From: Pseudoips prasinana
Lineage: Eukaryota; Arthropoda; Insecta; Lepidoptera; Nolidae
Direction: 5' to 3'
DNA length: 64,000 nt
NCBI GenBank assembly: GCA_951640165.1
Contig: OX621258.1
Span: 4,177,501 to 4,241,500 of the forward strand
The position numbers and the translations under genes were made by a program. The notes below the pieces were generated by a model. That model made no database searches. It saw only the letters and a program-made list of their open reading frames with translations, and was not told where the DNA came from. Positions 23,301 to 35,300 of this stretch are shown one piece after another. Position 1 is the first letter of the stretch. Each line of letters begins with the position of its first letter.

Positions 23301-26300
23301 GTACTTGGACGCGAAGTCCTTGTTGCAGAGCTGGCACACGTAGGGCCGGTGGCCGGTGTGGATGTTGGCGTGCTCGGCCAGCAAGGTCCGGCTGTTGTAG
23401 GTCTTGTAATAGTAATGACTTGTAGCAACACAAATAACTCACAGAATGTGTCTTCATGTGCGCCTGGTGCGTGTACTTGGACGCGAAGTCCTTGTTGCAG
23501 AGCTGGCACACGTAGGGCCGGTGGCCGGTGTGGATGTTGGCGTGCTCGGCCAGCAAGGTCCGGCTGTTGTAGGTCTTGTAATAGTAATGACTTGTAGCAA
23601 CACAAATAACTCACAGAATGTGTCTTCATGTGCGCCTGGTGCGTGTACTTGGACGCGAAGTCCTTGTTGCAGAGCTGGCACACGTAGGGCCGGTGGCCGG
23701 TGTGGATGTTGGCGTGCTCGGCCAGCAAGGTCCGGCTGTTGTAGGTCTTCCCGCACACGTCGCAGCGCAAGGGAGGTGACCGGCCGGAAGGTTTCAGTTT
23801 TAGAGCGTGTTCCGCTGGAAGAAAAAATATACAAATAAAATAATCGATAAACCTTTATCGATCACATTTCTTAACAGATCAGTATTTATTTAAAAACGCT
23901 ATTGAAATTTAAGGTGGCTGCTTCATGATCATCTTTACAACAAAAAAGGATTTTACTAGTTTTTGTTGTATTGTCGAGACATTTGTAGGTCTATGTTCCA
24001 TTCACGGGACGGTCGGCTCGCGCGCTTGCGCTGCTAATAATAATAGCACTTTGAAGACTGACAGCTAGAGAAACGGGTCACATTTAAAGGCACTGCACCC
24101 CCTCCCCGCGCCTTCGCACTGGTATTTTTACGTAATCTTTGCGATGCGCGTAGAGTTATAAACATTCAAGCGTGGAAATTAAATTAATACTTATTTTTGT
24201 ATAAAAATAAAATCTAACAAATTATCAAAACTTGTAGAACAAAAGTTGTTGCTTATAGTGTCAGATATCTAGTCCCGCGAGGTTGTTGGTGTTTTACAAG
24301 TAACCCTCGGGAGTTTCCCTGCAAGATCAAATCAGAAATGTCGAAATCTACAGGCGAATCAAAGTCACCGACATAGCCCAAAGAACTGCATAACTGAAGT
24401 GGCAGTGGGCGGCACATAGATGTAGAACCGACGGCCGTTGGGGCAGAAAGGTTCTCGAGTGGCGACCACGAGCCAGAACACGCAACGTGGGCAGGCCCCC
24501 TACAAGATGGACCGATGATCTTGTGCGAGTCGCTGGAAACTGCTGGATGCGAATAGCGCAAGACCGGCAATTATGGAGATCTTTGGAGGAGGCCTTTGTC
24601 CAGCAGTGGACGTCTTTCAGCTGATATGATGATGTACAGGGTTGCTTCTACTATCCAATATATAAGAAGGTAGACAGTAACCTATATGCGCAGTGTACTC
24701 GGTCCGTTTCCTCATGACGTCTCCGCAGAACTGGCAGATGTAGATCCTGGCGTCGTGCACGGTCTTCAGGTGCCGCATGATGCTGTCGGGGTCGCCCGAG
24801 AACGGCGGCTCTTCCGTCAGATCTGCGAATAACATTACATGTATTAATATTAATACTATTTTGTCTATGGCGTATCTACAGAAATGTTATATCTATGGGA
24901 TTTTGTTTCTCATGCTCCATTGTTTTTAATTCATTTTTATATTAGTTCTAGCTGTGCCCCGCGGTTTTACCCGCGTTAAACTTTCTAAATAACACAGCTC
25001 CTCCCCCGTAGGTGATAGCGTGATAATATGTAACCTATATGTTGACCCGACCTCTTAGTAATATTCATGCAAAATTTGAAGTAAATCCATGCAGTACTTT
25101 TTTAGTTTAGCCCGGACATACATACAGACAAACAGACATACAGACAAAAATTCTTAAAAATATATTTTTGGCTTCAATATCGATTATAGATCACCCCCCA
25201 AGTATTCTTTAAAAAAAATATTCAATGTACAGTTTTGACTTTCCTACGATTTTATTATATGTATAGATGACGTCTTAATAGTGGCGATACAATAGTATAA
25301 CACCAGAATATACAATTATTTTTTACGGCGCCAACTGAGCTACGACTGAGGAAATATCCACCCAGAAAATCTCTGCTTCCAGTCACCGTTACCAACAACC
25401 ACCTTTCGTAAGTGAGTCGAATACACGTAGCTGCCCGGCGCGTCATCACAAATCGACGGTCAAAGTATTTTGGCACGTCATATGGCGCCACCAGTACATA
25501 CATATAATATAGATAAAGTAAGTTATTGATGGCCTTTCTGCCGCGTTGTAACGTAGAGCAAATGTTGCACTAACTAAGCACAATAATTGTAGTCTTATTT
25601 GAAAGCTCCCACTCGCTTCTAACGTCCGATGGAACAATGAAGACTTGCAAGGTCTCACCCATGGAGCTATTACAAAGAGGAGACGGCCTAAGCAACTGAG
25701 AACTGTGATTTTCAACTGAGTCCAAACGTCATCATGTAGGCGTGGCCTAAGTCAATGTATTGTTGGCGTTCGTCCTGTGCACATCTACGTCACGTTTACA
25801 ATTTACAGCTATATTTGCGCTAGAAGATAAAAATAATGAAGTGTTGTGTTTTATCTTGTAAAAACTACTCGGACAGACATTCTAATGCTATGGATGGCAT
25901 CAAATTTCATTTGTAAGTAGTTTTATTCGATTTTTTATCAAAATAGTTCTAGAAAATTCCCTTAACGTCGGCGTTTCGAAACATAATTCTACACGACATT
26001 AGATGGCGATACTTGGGGTCATGGGAATAAAAAATATTTAGGTACGCAGAGCTCAGTACTATCATAATCTAATAATCGTATGTACTGAAATTTGTTTTAC
26101 ATTCATTCGTAAAACCCCTTTAATGGCCAAAATACATTTTTGTAGCTTTTAATATAATTTAAAAAAAAAACCGCCATCTATCGAACAAATATGAACATAA
26201 CAAAAACAGGGCCGTAATTAGGATCCAGTTATTTTACCTAATGTCCCGCAGCTGTATCATAAATAGAAAGTACTTAAACATGGAATGCACTGCACAAAAA

Positions 26301-29300
26301 AAATACAATCTCCTATAAATTAAATATTCTATGTACAGTAATTTAATTAAAGTACCTACTTCCCTTCATTAGTATGCTCGTTGTTTACGTAATTTAAATT
26401 AAGTACTTCAAGCCTACCTAGTTTATTTAGTCAAATTTTAAAATTATGAATGTTATAGATTGCCATCTGAAGATAACCTTAGACAAAAATGGATAGCAAA
26501 AATTAACAGACAAGACTGGTCTCCCTCTAAATATACAAAAATTTGTTCTTGCCATTTTAACGATGAAGACTTCGTAGTAACAAAAAAAGGCCTTAGAAAA
26601 TTAAAGAAGGGAACTTTACCTTGTTTAAAACTGGATATATCGGTTCGTAACAATGCATTTTTTACCCATAAAATATTTAATTTTATTTCCAATATAACAT
26701 GAATAACAATTCGGAATATTAATAATAAGTCATCGACCATCTATAGAGAAACGGCAGCTTGACTAGTAGTTCTAGAAACGACACGTTCCCGAAATGATGG
26801 CCTGTATTTCGCTCAACAACTGAACATTGCTATTCAACGTGGCAATGCTGCCAGTATTCTAGGAACGTTACCCACTGGCACGAATTTTGAATTTGATATT
26901 TTTTTGAGTTTAGGTTTTAATTAAGCGTTAACTATTATTAATATTCCGAATTGTATTCATAATTATATTGGAATAAAATAAAATATTTATTAGTATGCAG
27001 TTTTTATTTACTAGTTTCACTTGCTTTTTGGGAAAATTTGTAAATTTCATGTTCAGTATTGTATTATTGTTTTATCCTTTATATTACAGTTAAAAAGAAA
27101 ATTTACAGAGCCTACCACATCTACAAGTGTTGTTTTTAAAATGGATATGTCGATGTGAAAGTTTATTTGCCAGTTGTAAGCAGTTTTCTTCTTGCAAGTT
27201 AATTCCGATAAATATTGCCATTGCATTGATTTTGCACCAATAGTTTAAATTACTCTCTTAGATTCAAAGGTGTTCCGCATCAGTTTTAACATATGACACG
27301 CGTCTAAAAATACAACTACATTATAATCAGCACTTTGGTGTTTCAATCAGTGTTTAAGTTTTTTATATCATCCAACTCTCAACCCAGTGTTTTCATTGTT
27401 GCAATGTTGCTTTTATAGTCATCGAATGTCACAGAACGAATTTGTGTTTATGTGAATCCGCTTTAATACTGTCAATAAAAAATAAGCTAATGGTAGTTTC
27501 CAGGAATCATTGATTGCAACTAACTGAAAAACATAAGCTTGGGTAGCCTTTTGGCTTCTATCAGCGCTACCTAAATCCATATCTACTAGGCCCTCATAGC
27601 TTTTACCTGTCCATATCTTTTGCCTCCCAATAGACTTTTTATCACTAGATTTTACTTTTTCCTCGAGCCTATTTAAAGTTTCGGTACAAAACCCTGGTTC
27701 CGCATTTACACTTCGATACCATTCATATAATGTATGGAGGTGAGGTAAACATCTATTAAACATTTCACGTACATATTTATAAGCAGATGGCGAGTAAAAA
27801 TGCAGAGTTAAGGTAAATTTTCTAGTACCCGGAGAATGTTTTTTGAAGGCCCTCGTACAACTGATTTTATTTTTAATGTACATTCCATTAAACAATTCTG
27901 CAACCTCAAATTTTTAAGTCAAATCGGAAAATATTGAATTATCAATCGATTGTTTCTTTTGAAGTAAATTAATTATATTTTTAAGGAAACATTTTTCTTA
28001 GTCAGTCTCTTGTTTACTTTTTGTAAATTATGAAGTTTTATTAAAACCTTAGATCTAACACCAACTATTGTAATACTTTATGATTACCTGGAATTTGGGA
28101 ACCGCTGTTTTTAGTGAACGTTTCCGTCCGTATATCACAGCCACTTTTCCGAAACTATAACAACTATACTGTTGAAACTTGGTAAGTCGGTGTGTTCTGT
28201 GAACCGTATTAAGATTTTCACACAAAAATAGAAAAACACGAATAAATTTTGGGGGTTACCCATACTCAGAACTGAAATTCAATATTTTATTTTTCATCAA
28301 ACTCATACCATACCCATTGTGGGGTGGATAGGTGGCGCGAGAGACACTTCCAAAGCGGTAAAATTTGTTCCCCGCCCTATTAACTTCTAAAATAAGAGAA
28401 TTATAAAACTAAAAAAAATATATGATATACAATTCCATGCCAACTTCCACCGAAAATTGGTTGGAACGAGATCTAGTAAGTAGGTTTTTTTATACGTCAT
28501 GAATCTTAAACCGCAATTTATCTTTCATTCAATAAACTCAAATACTTGCAGGTCGGAACTCTTGATGGGCGAGTCCGACTCAGCCGCTATTTTTGTAAAA
28601 TAAGTAATTAACAAAATCCTATAATCTTCAATCGTCATTCATCAATGACGTTTTTATTCCAACATTTATTTTATAATAATATCACTGTCAATAAAAAAAG
28701 GATATCATTATGGTTCGCAAAAGTAAAAAAAAAACAGTACTCCCTGGAACGAAGTTATGAGTCCGGCCCTGTTGCATCCTGCACTGTGTGACATCTAGTG
28801 TAAGAAAGTTACATTACTACTAATGATAGTCGACAAAACATGCCATTAGTTTACCTATTGACCGGTAGATGTAAACAAAGAAGTAGGCGGGATCTAACAC
28901 CCTCTCCCCCCCGCAAAATGTCACGCGTTGTTTCATAGAAAAATCTGATTACAACGTCTCCTCTTTGTAATAGCTCCATGGTCTCACCATTCCTCTCGCA
29001 CAGCAGGCACTTGAAGTTGTCGCCGTCCCGCTCTACCATGTGCAGCACGGGCGCGGGAGTGCTGTGCACGGACTTGACGCGGTACATCTCGCCCGACTCC
29101 ACCTTTATGAACGCGCCTCCTGGAAAGAAAGAAAGCACTTTTTTGAAGTGAAAACTTCTTTAGCTTTCTTTTTTGGGATGGGTAAAAAAATGTTAATCAC
29201 ACGTGATCTGATCGCATATTCGTAAGACGGAGGGATTTTTTTTAATTCACACTGGCCGTTTTGCATTCACATGACCGCAACATTTTTTTTTCAATTATGT

Positions 29301-32300
29301 TAGATTATTTGTAGTTGACCGCTTAACTAAGGGAACCGATCACTTTACCGATTTATTTTTGTTCAATATTCATTTTACCGAAAACTACGACGTCTTTGTT
29401 GCTATATGCATTATTTGGCATATTTAAAGATAATCGAAGTGTCATGTGTCATTGGTATTATTTTAAAGAACAATTTTTCACCGATTTACAATATATCTTT
29501 TTGATATCGGCCGAAGCCTTTTTTGAACTTTTTTCATTTGCCAAATGCTTTGTTTGCCATATTTTCACCACACCAAAATAACATTTTACTGAATTTTGGT
29601 CACAAAAAATTAGGCGTATACTTGGTAGTATTTTTTCAAAATTAAATTATAATAGTGTCATAAAATATTAAAATATTTGAAACATATGCCGAGCAACATG
29701 GATTAAACTACTAATATAATACATTCAAAAGTGAAGTCATGGTCTTTGAGGTCAGAGAAAACAGTACAGGTAACGTGTTTCACAACGTTATACTTAATTG
29801 TACAGCTTTGCGTAGGGTAACAAAATTTAAGTACCTAGGACATATGCTGACCTCTGACCTCAAGGACAATGACGACATCGAGAGGGAACGGAGGGCACTG
29901 GCAGTGCAAGCGAACATGATAGCTCGCAGGTTCGCACATTGTTCGACAGAAGCCAAAATTACACTTTTTAGGTCTTATTGTACATCGTTCTACACGTGCA
30001 GCCTGTGGGCTAACTATACTCAAAAATCTTACCATGCCCTCCGAGTTCAATTTAATAATGCGTTCAGGATGCTGATAGGGCTGCGGCGATTCTGTAGTGC
30101 ATTAGGGATGTTTACTGAGCATCGCGTAGATTGTTTCTACGCTACGATGCGTAAGAGATGCGCATCTCCGGTGCGCAGAATACGTGGCAGCACCAACAGC
30201 ATCCGTAGCATGATCGCTAGTCGGCTACACTGTATTTACGTCAACCATTGCTGCGCCATTTCGCATGGAATGACGCAGCAATGAATGGTAAATTTGATAA
30301 ATATGTTACATATTTTAAAAATACTTTTTACTAACACTAGTTTATAAGAAAATTGTTACTAACTTATTGGACGCTAATTTGGTCTGAAAATAAAGTCTTA
30401 TTATTATTATAAAAAGTCAATATGTTGTGCTATAAAATTTCGTGACGGAAACCAATTGCTGCAAAACCGACTCCACACAGTTTTGTTTGCCCCACCCCTA
30501 GAGTATAATATAAGCCCACGTAGGCGCGGAGGGGGGGGGGGGGGGCCGCGAGCTGAGGAGCAGCTGGTTTAAAGGCCCGCCGCCGCAGCTGAGGCTGGCC
30601 AACAAGCCAAAGCTGCGGTGCTGCGTTAAAACCATCTGCGACGATAAGCTCGCGTGGGCCCGCCCAAACCCCATAGCCCCGTAGCCATGACAGAAACAAT
30701 GCTTCCTGCTTGTTGCATGCCTACTGCATGCCTGCTTGCATGCTGCATGCCTGCTGCATGTTGCATGCCTGCTTTCATGCTGTAGCAACAGCAAATATAA
30801 GAAATAATGTATACAAACTTTCTAGGCGTTCGGTGAAATGAAAATTTGGTAATTAAAATAGTGGTACAATGAAAGTTTTGTCTTTTGCTGTGTGTCTGAC
30901 GGCATAAAATATCGTCACCTAATCTCATCCTATGGGGGCGTAGAAGTCGACGTGAGGGAGTATCTACCAGAGGACGGGCAGCAGCGACTCTCAGAGTACT
31001 ATGGCCACCATACTGCGACCGCCACCCGTCTGCCAAGCGTGGCTATTATGTCATATCCTACTGTTCTTGGGAACAGCCCTTCTACAGCAGTGGACGTTAT
31101 TCGGCGAACACGATGATGATTATGTCTCTTACACCACTAATATAAATATCAGTTCATATTAGTGGTGTAAGAGACAGTCACAATATCAGTCATTCTCAGA
31201 TGGGACGCATTGGTTCCGGTGGTAGCATTAAAGCGCAACCGTCGTTATAAACACAAGGTCCGCCATAATAATAATATTTAATTCGTACCTTAATATAGAC
31301 AGCACCATTGAGACAATATGTAGTAAAAAATAACTAAAATTTTGAATTTCTATAATCTGACCTACACATCATCCTTGACAATAACTTACTATAAGCTAGC
31401 TAAATATCATTACTATTATAAAATAAATCTTATTGTAATTTTTTGAAGTTATACTTCATTTGCGCGCGCATCGTAAAAATAACAGCATGAAGTTAGTTCT
31501 AGGTGGTATGAAAATTGATAACTATGTTCAAGTTGTATATTAAGAAGTATAACTTCTAACGCGTGTACATAAGTACACACAAGTTTTTTCATACAATCCG
31601 TGTACCTAAATATCTATATGTACCTAGAAATAATTATAAATTAATGAATTAATTATATATTACTACAAACATGTTCTGACTATTTACAAGCACTTTTTTA
31701 AAGTCTACGTGAATAAAATCCTTTTATATTAATACATCTCCCTCCAATACAGCACGTGTATGCGCACCGGGCATCTAATGTGACGTCACAACATGGAAGT
31801 CTGCTGTTAACGCGGTACCGGCTAACAGGCGCCACAGAGGGGCCTCTCCACCGCCGAGGGAGGGGGGCTCCAACGGTCGCCGCGCCACCGGACAATCGGC
31901 CACCGACACTGTTACAAACCGCGTGTATAACTAAATTCAATGTATTTGTATCTCCTAAAACAAGAATACACGTCTTGGTATCAACAACTAAATGTTAGAA
32001 ATTTGGGAATCTTAATAGACATAGAACTCTCATGGGCTCCGCAAGTACAAGAAGTCAGCCGTAAAATCTTTGCTTCTGCTGGATCTTTGCGAAGGCTTCG
32101 TAATTTCCTGCCTATTACCACGAAAATTGCGCTTGCACAATCTCTTCTTCTACCTATTCTCGATTACGCTGACGCCAGCTATCTTGATTTAACCCAGGAA
32201 CAACTTGACAAACTTGAGCGTCTCCAAAATTTCTGTATTAGGTTCATATTTGGTCTTCGCAAATATGACCATGTTTCAGAATTTCGTACTAAACTCAAGT

Positions 32301-35300
32301 GGCTTCCTATTCGTCTTCGTCGGAATGCACATATCTTATCTCTCTTGTACAATATTCTCTTTAATCCCTCAACACCCTATTATCTCAAAGAACGTTTCAA
32401 GTTCCTCAATGACACGCATGCCAAGTCACTGAGATCATCAGAAAACCTGCAACTAACCTTACCAACGCATTCCACCAATTTCATTTACCGTTGTAGCTGC
32501 TCGTCTCTGGAATGCGTTACCAGTATCAATAAGACGCGCTCAATCTTTATCTACGTTTAAAAATCTTGTGACAAAACATTATCTGTCACAGCTGCAATAA
32601 ATGTTCCTTTTTTTCTTGTCCATCATATAACCCTGCTAGATATAGTTGATATTTTCATCATAACAGAATATTTATATTTATATTTTTATCTATATCTATC
32701 TATATAACATATCTATGTCTATTTATATATTATATATGTATATGTGTATTCTATTATTATTAGTATTCTATGTATTGTATACAAATAAGTAGGTAGGATA
32801 AGTAATTAGTGGTAGTACTACTACTAAGTAGATACCACTATTAGTCTTAAGTAATTAATCATATTCTATATTTTTAACCCATACACTACCCCTACTCCTA
32901 ATTCCATACATTATAGTCCAACTAAAGGTTGTCTGGAAGAGATCGCTTTAAGCGATAAGACCGCCTATTGTACCTTTTTATAATTATTTGAGATCCTGTA
33001 ACTTTTATGTATAATAGTGTACAATAAAGTGTATTTATCTTATCTTATCTAAATCGTGTTTGGACTATCACCCTAAACTGTAGTAAAAATATTAGACTTA
33101 AACTAGATAATTAAACATAATCTCTTGACAATAACTTGATACGAGCTAGCTAAATATCATTTCTGTAATAAAATAAATTTTATAAATGTTTTCATACAAG
33201 ATGTACCTAAATATCTATGTTACTAGAAATAATATCTAATGTATACAACTATATTACTACAAACATGTTCTGACTATTTACAAGCGCTTTTTTAAAGTCT
33301 ACGTGAATAAAAACCTTTTTTATTTATAAACACTGCCATACCTTGTTCCTGAGCCGCCGCAATAATGGCGTTCGCAGTTTCCTCATCTCCCGATACTTGC
33401 AATTCTATCTGCGAATCTTCATTGGAATCTGTTAAATGGGAAGAAAATAAAATATTGGTTAATTCTGAACATCAACGGTAAAATAAAAGATTGGTTAATT
33501 CTGAACATCAACGGTAAAATAAAAGATTGGTTAATTCTGAACATCAACGGTCAAATAAAAGATTGGTTAATTCTGAACATCAACGGTCAAATAAAAGATT
33601 GGTTAATTCTGAACATCAACGGTAAAATAAAATATTGGTTAATTCTGAACATCAACGGTAAAATAAAAGATTGGTTAATTCTGAACATCAACGGTAAAAT
33701 AAAATATTGGTTAATTCTGAACATCAACGGTAAAATAAAAGATTGGTTAATTCTGAACATCAACGGTAAAATAAAAGATTGGTTAATTCTGAACATCAAC
33801 GGTAAAATAAAAGATTGGTTAATTCTGAACATCAACGGTCAAATAAAAGATTGGTTAATTCTGAACATCAACGGTAACATAAAATATTGGTTAATTCTGA
33901 ACATCAACGGTAAAATAAAAGATTGGTTAATTCTGAACATCAACGGTAAAATAAAATATTGGTTAATTCTGAACATCAACGGTAAAATAAAAGATTGGTT
34001 AATTCTGAACATCAACGGTAAAATAAAAGATTGGTTAATTCTGAACATCAACGGTAAAATAAAAGATTGGTTAATTCTGAACATCAACGGTAAAATAAAA
34101 GATTGGTTAATTCTGAACATCAACGGTCAAATAAAAGATTGGTTAATTCTGAACATCAACGGTAACATAAAATATTGGTTAATTCTGAACATCAACGGTA
34201 AAATAAAAGATTGGTTAATTCTGAACATCAACGGTAAAATAAAATATTGGTTAATTCTGAACATCAACGGTAAAATAAAAGATTGGTTAATTCTGAACAT
34301 CAACGGTAAAATAAAAGATTGGTTAATTCTGAACATCAACGGTCAAGTAATTTTCAATTTCGCATGCCTTGAAGAGGCTAAGTAGATTATAAGGACTACC
34401 CTATAATAAGACCTACATTGCAAACTCTATTTACTTAACTTTAAATAAATGAAAAAACATAAAAAATAAAAAAGTATTTGGAAATTACCAAGAGGGTGCT
34501 TTTGTCGTGCATTTGCAACAGCAGAGGGATTTTTTTTGGATATGTGTATTGGTGTGGTCACGGCGGCTAATATCAGAATATCATCAACCCATCTGATCCC
34601 GTGGGAGGCGTAGAAGTCTACCAGAGGACGGGTAGCAGCTTCTTTCTGAGTACTTGTGCATCTTACTGCGATCTTCAACCCACCAAGCGTGGCGATTATG
34701 ACATGATGATTCTTGGCAAGGCTTCTGTCCAGCAGTGGACTTCTGATGATGATTATTATATTAGTGCTAACTAACCTTGGCTATCACCATTATCTTGCTG
34801 TTCACCGTTGTGCTCCTCGTCCGGCATCACCAGCGATATCTCGCCGCCCTCGTACACTATCTTCCGGCCGGACATCATTAGTATTGAAGCTGTGCTGTCA
34901 CTATTTACCACTATCGTATCTGTAATTAATTATTATAATTATAAATAAATATCCGGGATACGTCACACAGCGCCATCTAGGCCATACTAAGCAAAGCTTG
35001 GATTAGAATTAGTTACTTTTTTTTAGGGTTCCGTAGCCAAATGGCAAAAAACGGAACCCTTATACATTCGTCATGTCTGTCTGTCCGTCCGTACGTCACA
35101 GCCACTTTTTTCCGAAACTGTAAGAGCTGTACTGTTAAAACTTAGTAAGTAGATGTATTCTGTGAACCACTTTAAGAGCCATTTCACAAAATGATTACGC
35201 TCGAGTTTAGGTAAAAGACTGCATCATTGTTTATGTGTGCGTGTCTACCCACTCAAACGCAATGTAAACTGTGTAATACACGTGTCAAGACGGACGAGGC

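Noticed and set aside
22594..23556. Continuous 148-codon minus-strand proteins crossing unit borders
   Set aside because: They read through the 40-nt intron piece out of frame into nonsense (DLQQPDLAGRAR...). The spliced frame is the sensible one.
22374..23750. CRISPR-like or satellite array
   Set aside because: Units are coding, lie exactly over exon 11 and have splice signals; an exon duplication explains them.
22414..23838. Plus-strand 107-130 codon frames rich in Arg, Cys and Gly
   Set aside because: Antisense shadows of the repeated zinc-finger exon; no start context or domain.
30430..31036. Minus-strand frames of 89-136 codons
   Set aside because: Low-complexity readings of the G-run and GCATGC cluster and of the SINE-like repeat.
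33587..34339. Minus-strand open frames of repeated MFRINQSFILPL
   Set aside because: They exist only because the minisatellite unit is 36 bp, a multiple of three, with no stop in one frame.
33454..34343. CRISPR array
   Set aside because: Units are contiguous without unique spacers, in a eukaryotic intron; it is a minisatellite.
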